Source of the DNA: Betaproteobacteria bacterium
GTDB lineage: Bacteria > Pseudomonadota > Gammaproteobacteria > Burkholderiales > Casimicrobiaceae
DNA length: 8,431 bases
Direction: 5' to 3'
Assembly: GCA_005883655.1 (NCBI GenBank)
Contig: VBDA01000057.1
Span: 1 to 8,431 of the forward strand
Position numbers and translations under genes: made by a program. The notes below the pieces were generated by a model. The model was not told the DNA's origin and searched no databases. It worked only from the letters and a program-made list of their open reading frames with translations. Shown piece after piece: positions 1 through 8,145 of the stretch; position 1 is the stretch's first letter, and each line of letters begins with the position of its first letter.

Positions 1-246
1 CGGCATGTCGCCAAAGGTGTTGAGAGCGATGTACACCCACGAAACGCCGACGGCGAATAGCCCCAGTCCGAAAGCAAGACCGAGAGCGAAGGCGCGCCCC
101 GGAGAGGAAGTACGCCAGAGCGCGAACAGGCCTGCAAGCGTCAGCGCCGGAAGGAGAGACGCTCCAAACGGAGAGAAGCTGAAAACGGTTGCGGCGCCGA
201 GCAGAAGCGCCGCGAGTGTAGCGAGCGCGGCCGGCATGCGGGGCAT
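1..246 (-). CDS. lnt: Apolipoprotein N-acyltransferase, N-terminal part (cut by window edge)
   Basis: Lnt is an inner-membrane enzyme that adds the third acyl chain to the N-terminal cysteine of bacterial lipoproteins, after Lgt and LspA. Only the first 82 codons are visible. They give a very hydrophobic start with two likely membrane segments (about residues 5-20 and 28-46), an SFSPFG motif near residue 23, and then VSWVYIALNTFGDMP at the edge. That last stretch matches the well conserved Lnt segment with the form GxSWVYxSxxxFG. The nitrilase-like catalytic domain lies outside the window. The ATG overlaps the corC stop codon as TGATG, so translation is probably coupled to corC. A second ATG three codons later is possible. 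Position after corC is the standard context. The identification rests on the conserved segment plus synteny. Confidence 0.9.
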   Translation of the reverse strand, partial: MPRMPAALATLAALLLGAATVFSFSPFGASLLPALTLAGLFALWRTSSPGRAFALGLAFGLGLFAVGVSWVYIALNTFGDMP

Positions 247-256
247 CAAGCCCCGC
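238..256 (-). other. Hairpin around the corC stop / lnt start
   Basis: The transcript can form a perfect 7-bp stem, GCGGGGC (256-250) with GCCCCGC (244-238), around a 5-base loop UUGAU. The corC stop codon and the first two bases of the lnt ATG sit in the loop. Such a structure could make lnt translation depend on ribosomes arriving from corC. The inverted repeat is seen directly; the role is inference, and GC-rich DNA forms short stems easily. Confidence 0.45.
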
Positions 257-1127
257 CCGGCTCGGGTCCTTCGTCGGGAATGGGCGTCAACTTTTCGACT
301 TGTACGGTGTAGATGCGGCGGCTGTCGGCGCGGATGACCTTGAAGCGGAAGTTGCCGATGGTGGTCGATTCGCCGCGCTTCGGAAGACGTTTGAATCCCT
401 TCAGCACCAAGCCACCGACGGTGGCGTGCTCCTGATCCCCGAAGTCAGCGCCCAGCGCCTCGTTGAAGTCCGCGATCTCGGTCTGTGCCTTGACCCGATA
501 ACGGCCGTTCGCCTCGGGAATGATGTTGTCCTCGGTCTCGTCGAAATCGTACTCGTCCTCGATATCGCCGACGATTTGCTCCAGCACATCCTCGATGGTG
601 ATCAGTCCGGAGACTCCGCCATATTCGTCGACGACGATGGCGATATGGTTGCGATTGGCGCGGAAGTCGCGCAGCAATACGTTGAGGCGCTTGGACTCGG
701 GCACGAAAACGGCCGGCCGCAGGGTGTCCCGAAGGTTGAAGCTTTCCGGATTGGCGTAGTAGTTGAGCAGCTCCTTGGCCAGCAGGATGCCGATCACGTC
801 GTCCTTGTTCTCGCCAATGACCGGAAAGCGCGAGTGCCGCGTTTCGAGCACGAACGGGATGAAGCCCACAGGCTCGTCCTCGATCGACACCACGTCCATC
901 TGCGCGCGCGGGATCATGATGTCGCGGACTGTCATCTCGGAAACCTGCAACGCACCTTCGATGATCGACAGCGCGTCGGCGTCGAGGAGCTTTCGCTCGA
1001 AGGAACCGTGCAGCAGGTGGAGGAGCTCCTCGCGATCCTCCGGCTCACGCGTCAGAAAAGCCGACAGCCGCTCGAGCAGCGTCGGTTTTTCCGCGAGCTT
1101 GGTGTCACGTTCGTCGTTGCCGGTCAT
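246..1127 (-). CDS. corC: CorC/HlyC-family CBS-domain protein (YbeX)
   Basis: A protein of 293 residues, close to the 292 of E. coli CorC (YbeX). The family has been linked to magnesium/cobalt efflux through CorA and to ribosome metabolism. This is the short soluble form with no DUF21 membrane domain. Visible parts: a leader with LLERL (17-21) and an acidic REPEDREELLHLL stretch; the linker QVSEMTVRDIMIPRAQMD (61-78), a family hallmark; CBS 1 at about 70-125; CBS 2 at about 135-190 with VVDEYGGVSGLITIEDVLEQIVGDIEDEYD; and a C-terminal CorC_HlyC domain at about 205-282. I chose ATG 1127, just before the conserved leader, because a weak GAGAG lies upstream. ATG 1136 is nearly as good. The open frame back to 1262 overlaps ybeY and is not expected to be translated. 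It starts 38 bases after ybeY and overlaps lnt by one base. Confidence 0.95.
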   Translation of the reverse strand: MTGNDERDTKLAEKPTLLERLSAFLTREPEDREELLHLLHGSFERKLLDADALSIIEGALQVSEMTVRDIMIPRAQMDVVSIEDEPVGFIPFVLETRHSRFPVIGENKDDVIGILLAKELLNYYANPESFNLRDTLRPAVFVPESKRLNVLLRDFRANRNHIAIVVDEYGGVSGLITIEDVLEQIVGDIEDEYDFDETEDNIIPEANGRYRVKAQTEIADFNEALGADFGDQEHATVGGLVLKGFKRLPKRGESTTIGNFRFKVIRADSRRIYTVQVEKLTPIPDEGPEPGGA

Positions 1128-1165
1128 TGCTCTCATGAGGTTGGGCTTTGCGCTGCCTGGGCCGG

Positions 1166-1624
1166 TTAGGTGCCGCATGCCGCATGAGGATTCGCGACGC
1201 CGAGCGCAGCAAGGATCGCGACTTCGCGCGCCTCCATCCTGGCCGCCTCGTCGGCGCGGCAATGGTCGTAACCTTGAAGGTGAAGCATGCCGTGGACCAC
1301 GAGATGGGCGCAGTGCGCCGCGAGCGTCTTCCCTTGCTCGTCTGCTTCTTGTCTCAACAGGGGAAGGCAGAGCACCACATCGCCGTGCACGATGCCGGGC
1401 CGATCATCGTAGACGAACGACAGAACGTTGGTCGGACCGCTCTTGTGTCGATAACTGCGGTTGAGCATCTCGCCTTCCGCGGTGTCGACAAAGCGCAGTG
1501 TCACGATGGCATCATTCGCCAGTGCGGCGGCTGCCCAGCGTCGAAGAAGATTCCTTGACGGCAGATCGTCACCAGCCACCGCATATTGAACGCTAAGAGA
1601 CAGCCGCGCGGCGCGGAGGCTCAC
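1166..1624 (-). CDS. ybeY: Endoribonuclease YbeY (16S rRNA maturation)
   Basis: YbeY is a small cytoplasmic zinc-dependent endoribonuclease needed for 16S rRNA 3'-end processing and 70S ribosome quality control. The product is 152 residues, the usual size. The zinc motif of the form HGxLHLxGYDH is intact, with histidines at 111, 115 and 121. The upstream block YRHKSGPTNVLSF (58-70) contains the conserved R59 and PTNVLSF, and HGDVVLCLP (80-88) follows. The frame stays open far upstream (to 2878) through the aldolase gene, so the start must be chosen. GTG at 1624 gives the expected N-terminus and overlaps the aldolase stop in GTGA, which implies coupled re-initiation. I see no clear Shine-Dalgarno sequence, which fits coupling. 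In most relatives ybeY follows phoH directly; here one gene separates them. Confidence 0.95.
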   Translation of the reverse strand: MSLRAARLSLSVQYAVAGDDLPSRNLLRRWAAAALANDAIVTLRFVDTAEGEMLNRSYRHKSGPTNVLSFVYDDRPGIVHGDVVLCLPLLRQEADEQGKTLAAHCAHLVVHGMLHLQGYDHCRADEAARMEAREVAILAALGVANPHAACGT

Positions 1625-2813
1625 GTCGTTGCCGGCATACGCGGCTGCGCGCGCAACGACATTGACCGCGCATGCGAATGCGCGAGAACGAGAAGTTTGG
1701 CAAAAAGTGGAACTACGGTCGAGTTGTCCTGCGAAAGAAGGTTGTCGCCGACATAAATCTCGGTCGACGACCAGCCGGGAGTATCTCCAGGCCCGATGCG
1801 CTGCGCGAGCCACGCTCCGTCTTCCGACGCGATCTGGTCGCGCGCGGCCGTAAGCGCGGCAGGCGGGGCGGCAAAGTGAGCGTGAAAGAGGTTGACCTGC
1901 GGAGGCTGCGGATCGATGACTACCCCGTCGATGGTCGACAACCCGGCGGCGAAGTCGAGGGCACGTGCGCGGTACGCGGGCATTTTCGCGAGCTGCATGT
2001 CCAGGCGCATCGCCGCCGACGCAACGAAGGGATGAAGCTGCACCAGAGTGCCACCGTGACGGCGCCTCCAGACGCGCGCCTCGGCGATAAAATCCTCGGG
2101 ACCCAGCAGCATCGCTCCGGCGAGGGCGCCGATGCCTTTGTAGAAGGACACGTAGACCGAGTCGAACGGGGCGCAAAGGTCGGCTAGCGACTTGGGCGCA
2201 AAGTACTCTCTGGCTTCCCATAGTCGCGCGCCGTCCATGTGCAGCCGCACGCCGCGGCTTTTCGCTAGCGCGGAAAGCGCCTCGATCTCCTCCCACGCTG
2301 GAAGCCGGCCGCCGATTTCCCTGGCCGGCAGCTCGACCAGCAACGCCGCCGGAGGCAGGACGGTGGCAACGCCTGTGGCGGGGCTTGCGGGAAATAATGC
2401 CGCAAGATCGCGCGCTTCGGTGGGACGCTCGCGCCCTCCCAGGAGTGTGACGTCGAGGCCATGCAGATGCGCGTAGGCACGCTCCTCGTGCAGCTCGAGG
2501 TGCGACGTCGCGTGCATGGCGATCCGCCGGACCCCCGCCCGCTCGCACCAGATCCGCAACGCGATGAGCTGCGCCATGGTGCCGCTCGGCATGAAAACCG
2601 CCGCGGCTTTGCCCACCATGGTGGCGACCTTGCGCTCGAAAGCCTCGATCAGCTCGCCCTCGCCGTAGCGGTCGGCATGCCAGCCGTGTTTCTGGCACCA
2701 CTTCCCGATACGTGCCAGCTCTGCCCCCGGCGCCTGCATAGCGTGACCCGGTACGTGAGCCGTACAGCGTCTGCGCAGAGACTCCTGCCCCGCCGCGGTG
2801 AGCGGAGCCGGGA

Positions 2814-2817
<4 letters not shown>
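1621..2817 (-). CDS. PLP-dependent threonine-aldolase-family enzyme (beta-eliminating-lyase fold)
   Basis: A 398-residue fold-type-I PLP enzyme of the threonine aldolase / beta-eliminating lyase family, which typically cleaves L-threonine or related beta-hydroxy amino acids to glycine and an aldehyde. Signs: MPSGTMAQLIALR (76-88), the PLP-phosphate loop region; HMDGARLWEA (193-202), containing the aspartate expected to contact the PLP ring nitrogen; and SFYKGIGALAGA (224-235), whose K227 is the expected Schiff-base lysine. The family core is present, so it is probably active. It differs from LtaE-type enzymes: it is about 60 residues longer and has a histidine-rich HATSHLELHE...HLH segment (102-119). 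Its substrate is unknown. The ATG overlaps the phoH stop (ATGA) and its stop overlaps the ybeY GTG (GTGA), so it is embedded in the operon. A cytoplasmic location is inferred from the lack of a signal peptide. Confidence 0.85.
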
Positions 2818-3821
<1,004 letters not shown>

Positions 3822-3837
3822 TGCGTACCCAGTTCCA

Positions 3838-6630
3838 CTACACGCCCGGGCGCATCATCGGCGCCTTCAACGCCTCATCAAGCGTGTTTTCGCACTCCGC
3901 CAGATGCGCACGCGCTTCCTTGGAGTACACGCTCTTGGACTTTGTGACCTTGATCTGGGCGAGCAATTGCTTGGCGTTTTCGCGCTGCAGCGCACGGGCG
4001 TCCGCCTGCACCGATTGCGATGGCCGCAGCAGCGTGCTCGCGATCCGGCGCATATACTCACGCTGCAGATTGCGGCGGAAAGAGCTGATGTCGCGGCCGG
4101 TCTTCAATTCGCTCCAGACGGCGTCCTGCAAGGTGTCATAGAGCTCGGACAGGCGGAAGCCTTGGTTGTCCCTGGTTTGCCTGAACTCGCCTTCCGCGAT
4201 GCGGGTCGCCACACTGTCGCTCATCAGCTGGTCGAGCATCGCACGCTGCACGCCCAGCATTCGGGTGGTCAGGACGATGTCGGGAGTGATCGCGCTCAAC
4301 CCGGCGTCGTCCCGGTAGCGATCGAATTGATCCACGGTCAGGCGGCGCACGAACTCGGGTCGCAGGCGGAAGCTGTCGACTGATAACAGGCCATCGGCGA
4401 TGAGCTTGAGCGCGGCACGCTGCTTCGCTGCCGGGACCGGCGTGAACGGGTCACGGCCGCTGCCCGCGTGATCGCGGACGTAGACGACGCCTCCGACATA
4501 TTTCGCGCCGACCATGCCGGCATTGCTCAGTTGGGTGAGACCCGCAAGAAAGTTGCGCCGTAGCAGCTCATAGCTCTCGCCTGGTTTCAGCCGGCGGTCC
4601 TGCAGTCGCGTCCAAAGCTCACGCGAGAGCTTCAGCCGGCGCGTCGCGTAATCGAGCGGATCGCTCCCGAGATCGCGACGATTGACCTGGGGGTCCATGC
4701 CTTCGGCCGACCCACCGAAGCCGGCGTCGATGTCGTTGCCAAAGGCCAGTTGCGGCTCCCCGCTTCGACCGGCAATTTTCGCCAGCTCTTCTTTTTCCTG
4801 CGCGGGTGCGATCGGCTTGTACGCATATTCGATCGCCCAGTAATCATAGGGGCCGATCGAGTGCATCACATAGTCGCCCTGCGGCTCGTCCTGCAAGGCG
4901 AGGTTGATGGCGTTATAGTCCATCACCGATCCGCCGATGCCGTTGGCGGTGGTGAACGACGCGTCCGATAGCTGCTTTTGAGTGTAGATGGTCGACGCCC
5001 GAAAGTTGTGCTGCAGGCCAAGCGTGTGGCCAACCTCGTGGGTCACGACGTCCTTGAGCGTTGCCAGCACGTATTTCTCGGCCTCGGGGCTGTCGGGCGC
5101 GATTTCTCCCCGTGCAACGAGCAGATCGAGCGCGAACGCGAGCTCGTCCATGGCCACGTCGCCGTATTCGCAAAAGGTCGTATCGCGCGCCGCGCGGGCC
5201 GCTTGTGCAACTCTCGGCGGGAATTGCTCGGAGACCTGACGCCGCGGCACGCGCGTCCATCCGTCCTCGATTTCGATATCCGCGTCCAGAATCTCACCGG
5301 TGCGCGGATCGGCGCGGCTGGGGCCGATCGCGAACGCTCCGGGCTCGTCGCGCACAACCCAGCGGATCGAGGCATGGCGCGCATCCGCGGTGCTGAATTG
5401 CGCGTCCTCGGGCTGCACTTCGACCTGAATCGCGTTCTTGAAGCCGAGCTTTTCGAATGCCTTGTTCCACTCGAGAACGCCGGCCTTGATCGTTTCGCGA
5501 TATTTTTCCGGGATATTGCGATCAAGCCAGTAGACGATGGGGACCTTTGGCTCGGACATCTCGGCGTCGGGATCCTTTTTCTCGAGCCGCCAGCGTTTTA
5601 CATAATAGACTTCCGGGAACGCGTTTGAATCAGACGAAAAGTCCCAGCGTCGAGCCATGAAGTGACCGATCCGGTCATCGGCAACGCGCGGCGTCATAGC
5701 CTCCGGCAGCTTGGCGAGGCTGTAGTAATAGCCCAGGAAAAGACTCCGCTCGTCCTCGAGATGCCCCGGCGGAGCGCTGTGCGACGGGCTCGTCATCGAT
5801 GGCGCCGCCGGCAATTTCGGAACCGAATAATGCGCCGAGACGGCGAAGCCTGTCAGATCGGCGGTGTTATGCAAGGCGGTAAAGCTGGAGTTGCGCGCAT
5901 CGAAGCCATAGGCGATGTGATATGCGGCTTCGAGCGCGCTCGAACCGCCGGGAATATCGGCGAGCAGCAGCGCATTGGCGTCGATCAGTATTGACTTCTT
6001 TTCCGGATGCGGCTGGCTCGCCACCGGCACGGCGGACAGAAGGCTGTCACTGGTCGATTCGCGAACTGCGCGCGCCAGCGGGGTGCCTGCGGTGGCGAAA
6101 AACTGGGAGTTCCTGGCGATGAGCTGTACCAGGCTGCCAAGCCGATGAAACTCCACGATATACGAACGCAGCATCGGGCTTCGAAACGGCTCGCGATCGC
6201 CGATGCCGTGGGTCCGATTGGCCTGCAGGAAAAAGGGACGGTCGAATTGCTCCGGCTTGATCTCCAGCCAGACTTTTTCTTCCTTGCTGTACAGGTTGAA
6301 GAATCCGGGTTGCTCCTTGGCATCCTTCACTACTTCGGCAAATGGCTTTTGCTGGCCCGCCACGGCAGCGGCGGCCGCTGCTGCGGCCGCCGCGATCGCC
6401 GGCGTATTCGAGGAAGGACGCGCGGCGCCGGGGGCCAGTGCAGGCGTGGCGACTGCGCCGGCGGAGGGCGCTGCGTTGGTGGAGGCAGCAGCCGTTGCTG
6501 CGTTGGCGGCAACGGCTGCTGCGGCAACGGTCGCGGCGTCCGGCGCCGGCATCGTGGCGCATCCGAAGCCGAACGCGGATGCAGTTAGAGCGACAAGCAC
6601 GGGTACGCGTTGCAAAGACAATGGAGACAT
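3838..6630 (-). CDS. Exported zinc-dependent metalloprotease (DUF5117/DUF4953, Met-zincin type)
   Basis: A 930-residue secreted metallopeptidase; substrate unknown. Residues 1-24 form a signal peptide (short polar start, hydrophobic VPVLVALTASAFGFGC). The cysteine at 24 could be lipidated, but GFGC is a poor lipobox, so periplasmic release is also possible. An Ala/Pro-rich low-complexity linker follows (about 25-92). The middle resembles DUF5118/DUF5117 proteins, with GPSRADPRTGEILDADI at 436-452. The catalytic site is HEVGHTLGLQH: zinc ligands H531, H535 and H541, and catalytic E532. A Met-turn SVMDY follows at 568-572 (M570), as in metzincins and the Pfam DUF4953 (PF16313) family. Start chosen at ATG 6630, which has AAGGA 8 bases upstream and lies right before the signal peptide; the upstream TTG at 6702 only adds a polar leader. 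It sits between miaB and phoH, which is unusual. Confidence 0.92.
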   Translation of the reverse strand: MSPLSLQRVPVLVALTASAFGFGCATMPAPDAATVAAAAVAANAATAAASTNAAPSAGAVATPALAPGAARPSSNTPAIAAAAAAAAAAVAGQQKPFAEVVKDAKEQPGFFNLYSKEEKVWLEIKPEQFDRPFFLQANRTHGIGDREPFRSPMLRSYIVEFHRLGSLVQLIARNSQFFATAGTPLARAVRESTSDSLLSAVPVASQPHPEKKSILIDANALLLADIPGGSSALEAAYHIAYGFDARNSSFTALHNTADLTGFAVSAHYSVPKLPAAPSMTSPSHSAPPGHLEDERSLFLGYYYSLAKLPEAMTPRVADDRIGHFMARRWDFSSDSNAFPEVYYVKRWRLEKKDPDAEMSEPKVPIVYWLDRNIPEKYRETIKAGVLEWNKAFEKLGFKNAIQVEVQPEDAQFSTADARHASIRWVVRDEPGAFAIGPSRADPRTGEILDADIEIEDGWTRVPRRQVSEQFPPRVAQAARAARDTTFCEYGDVAMDELAFALDLLVARGEIAPDSPEAEKYVLATLKDVVTHEVGHTLGLQHNFRASTIYTQKQLSDASFTTANGIGGSVMDYNAINLALQDEPQGDYVMHSIGPYDYWAIEYAYKPIAPAQEKEELAKIAGRSGEPQLAFGNDIDAGFGGSAEGMDPQVNRRDLGSDPLDYATRRLKLSRELWTRLQDRRLKPGESYELLRRNFLAGLTQLSNAGMVGAKYVGGVVYVRDHAGSGRDPFTPVPAAKQRAALKLIADGLLSVDSFRLRPEFVRRLTVDQFDRYRDDAGLSAITPDIVLTTRMLGVQRAMLDQLMSDSVATRIAEGEFRQTRDNQGFRLSELYDTLQDAVWSELKTGRDISSFRRNLQREYMRRIASTLLRPSQSVQADARALQRENAKQLLAQIKVTKSKSVYSKEARAHLAECENTLDEALKAPMMRPGV
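6368..6393 (-). repeat. 11-bp perfect inverted repeat inside the Ala-rich coding region
   Basis: Two 11-base arms (6368-6378 and 6383-6393) are exact reverse complements separated by TGCT, built from overlapping GCGGCCGC blocks. In the metalloprotease mRNA this is an all-GC 11-bp stem within the run of alanine codons that ends the low-complexity linker. It may simply follow from poly-Ala coding in GC-rich DNA, but it is stable enough to affect ribosome progress. Confidence 0.7.
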
Positions 6631-6638
6631 TGAATCGG

Positions 6639-6643
6639 TCCTT
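6639..6643 (-). promoter_or_regulatory. Ribosome binding site of the metalloprotease
   Basis: AAGGA lies 8 bases before the ATG at 6630. It is the clearest Shine-Dalgarno sequence in the window and decides the start in favour of the signal-peptide methionine over the upstream TTG at 6702. Confidence 0.75.
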
Positions 6644-6658
6644 CGAGAAAATGTAAAT

Positions 6659-6688
6659 CGATGCGAGCATCCCCTGTTGCCCGCATCG
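6659..6688 (-). terminator. Hairpin between miaB and the metalloprotease, possible weak terminator
   Basis: In the miaB-sense transcript CGAUGCGGGC pairs with GCUCGCAUCG over 10 bp (one G-U pair) around the 10-base loop AACAGGGGAU. It is followed by AUUUACAUUUU, which is U-rich but not a clean U-run. The pairing is better on the minus-strand RNA than on the plus strand, where the wobble becomes A-C. It may be a leaky terminator or attenuator, or an mRNA 3'-end stabiliser, separating miaB output from the metalloprotease operon. The element lies in the 87-base gap after the miaB stop. Confidence 0.4.
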
Positions 6689-6717
6689 GCGGAAATATTC
6701 AACTTTCTACTTCTGCT

Positions 6718-8046
6718 TCAGTAAACCAGCTCCCCGCGCAACGAATGCGACAGTGCCGCCGTAATGCGCACATCGATGTAACGGCCCACCAGCTCGCCGG
6801 CGCCGGCGAAATTGACGACCCGATTGTTGTCGGTGCGCGCCGCGAGCTCCCGCGTATCCTTGGTCGCCCGCCCGGTCACCAGCATGCTTTCGGTCGTTCC
6901 GACCATGCGCTGGCTGTTGGCCGCAAATTGCTCCTCGATCCGCGATTGCAGCCGCGACAGCCGCGCCTGCGCAACCGCGGCCGGAACTTGGTCGGCGAAA
7001 TCCGCGGCTGGCGTCCCGGGGCGCGGACTGTAGACAAAGCTGTAACTGCCGTCAAAGCCCACATCCTCAATCAGCTTCATGGTCTGCTCGAAATCGGCTT
7101 CCGTTTCACCCGGGAACGCAATGATAAAGTCGGAGGAGAGCGACAGCTCCGGGCGCGCCGCTCGTAGCCGGCGCACAGTCGATTTATATTCGAGCGCGGT
7201 GTAGCCGCGCTTCATTGCCGCCAGGATCCTGTCCGACCCCGACTGGACGGGCAAATGAAGCTGCGACACGAGCTTCGGCAGAGCGGCATAACACTCGATC
7301 AATCGCGACGACATCTCGCGTGGATGCGAGGTCATGTACCGAATGCGCTCGAGACCGTCCATTTCAGACAGGTATTCGAGCAGGGTGGCCAGATCTGCCT
7401 TCTCGGCTCCTTGGCCCATCGTTCCGCGATAGGCATTGACGTTCTGTCCGAGCAGCGTGACCTCCTTGACACCCTGATCGGCAAGGTCGGCGACTTCGGT
7501 GAGCACGTCGTCGAACGGTCTCGAGACCTCTTCGCCTCGGGTGTAAGGGACGACACAGAACGTGCAGTACTTGCTGCAGCCTTCCATGATCGACACGAAC
7601 GCCGACGGTCCCTCGACCCGCGGCGGAGGCAGGTGATCGAACTTTTCGACTTCGGGGAAGCTGATGTCGACCTGAGGCAGGCCCGTGGCTTGGCGGCGTG
7701 CGATCAACTCCGGCAGGCGGTGCAGCGTCTGAGGACCGAAGACGACGTCGACATAGGGCGCGCGCTTTACGATCGCCGCGCCTTCCTGGCTTGCGACACA
7801 GCCGCCAACGCCGATCACGAGTGCGGGATTCAGGGCCTTGAGGTGGCGTACGCGCCCCAGATCGTGAAAAACCCGCTCCTGCGCCTTTTCACGCACCGAG
7901 CAGGTATTGAAGAGAATCACGTCGGCGTTATCGGGTCGATCGGTGATTTCCAGCCCGGAAGCCGCATGCAGCACGTCGGCCATCTTGGCCGAGTCATACT
8001 CGTTCATTTGGCAGCCAAACGTACGGATGTACAGCTTGCGACTCAC
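6718..8046 (-). CDS. miaB: tRNA-2-methylthio-N6-dimethylallyladenosine synthase MiaB
   Basis: MiaB is a radical-SAM methylthiotransferase that converts i6A37 to ms2i6A37 in tRNAs reading UNN codons, using two [4Fe-4S] clusters. The 442-residue product has all expected parts. The N-terminal MTTase domain carries the auxiliary-cluster cysteines C12 (FGCQMNEYDS), C49 (NTCSVREKAQ) and C83 (GGCVASQ). The radical-SAM domain has EGCSKYCTFCVVPYTRG with C157, C161 and C164. LHLPVQSGSD (264-272) and FIIAFPGETEADF (307-319) follow, and a TRAM domain occupies about 378-441. The start is GTG at 8046, giving the family N-terminus SRKLYIRTFGCQMN; no strong Shine-Dalgarno sequence is seen. The gene is first in the leftward unit, with an extended -10 about 42 bases upstream. 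The next gene follows after an 87-base gap containing a hairpin. Confidence 0.97.
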   Translation of the reverse strand: MSRKLYIRTFGCQMNEYDSAKMADVLHAASGLEITDRPDNADVILFNTCSVREKAQERVFHDLGRVRHLKALNPALVIGVGGCVASQEGAAIVKRAPYVDVVFGPQTLHRLPELIARRQATGLPQVDISFPEVEKFDHLPPPRVEGPSAFVSIMEGCSKYCTFCVVPYTRGEEVSRPFDDVLTEVADLADQGVKEVTLLGQNVNAYRGTMGQGAEKADLATLLEYLSEMDGLERIRYMTSHPREMSSRLIECYAALPKLVSQLHLPVQSGSDRILAAMKRGYTALEYKSTVRRLRAARPELSLSSDFIIAFPGETEADFEQTMKLIEDVGFDGSYSFVYSPRPGTPAADFADQVPAAVAQARLSRLQSRIEEQFAANSQRMVGTTESMLVTGRATKDTRELAARTDNNRVVNFAGAGELVGRYIDVRITAALSHSLRGELVY

Positions 8047-8087
8047 GGCAGGACGGCGGCTGTCGGGCAGGATGACAAAGGGCGGGA

Positions 8088-8096
8088 ATTATAGCA
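8088..8096 (-). promoter_or_regulatory. Extended -10 promoter for miaB
   Basis: Read leftwards this is TGCTATAAT, a perfect TGn extended -10 plus consensus TATAAT. The hexamer occupies 8093-8088. No -35 match is seen 16-18 bases upstream, as is common for extended -10 promoters. It predicts a transcript start near 8081 and a leader of about 35 bases before the miaB GTG. Confidence 0.65.
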
Positions 8097-8110
8097 GGTC
8101 ACCCAATCCC

Positions 8111-8123
8111 GCGGCACTGCCGC
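8111..8123. repeat. 13-bp inverted repeat between divergent promoters
   Basis: GCGGCACTGCCGC has two exact 6-base arms around a single C. It covers the place where the -35 elements of both the leftward miaB promoter and the rightward riboswitch promoter would lie. It could be an operator, but the short arms and GC-rich context leave chance possible. Confidence 0.35.
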
Positions 8124-8132
8124 CGGTGTGGA

Positions 8133-8138
8133 TATAAT
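8133..8138 (+). promoter_or_regulatory. -10 element of the rightward riboswitch promoter
   Basis: Consensus TATAAT at 8133-8138 in an otherwise GC-rich region. A TG lies two bases upstream (TGGATATAAT), one base off an ideal extended -10. No -35 match is visible. The predicted start near 8145 coincides with the 5' end of the cobalamin aptamer, which supports it. Confidence 0.65.
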
Positions 8139-8145
8139 CAAGCTC

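Noticed and set aside
300..1169. A 289-codon open frame on the plus strand opposite corC
   Set aside because: It is antisense to a clearly conserved gene, its translation has no recognisable motif, and long antisense frames are expected in GC-rich DNA because of third-position GC bias.
1128..1262. An N-terminal extension of CorC starting upstream inside ybeY
   Set aside because: It would overlap ybeY by nearly 100 bases and adds an arginine-rich stretch unlike the family; the starts at 1127 or 1136 match the usual CorC length.
6631..6702. The metalloprotease starting at TTG 6702
   Set aside because: It would put a polar 24-residue leader before a clear signal peptide and ignore the AAGGA site spaced 8 bases from ATG 6630.
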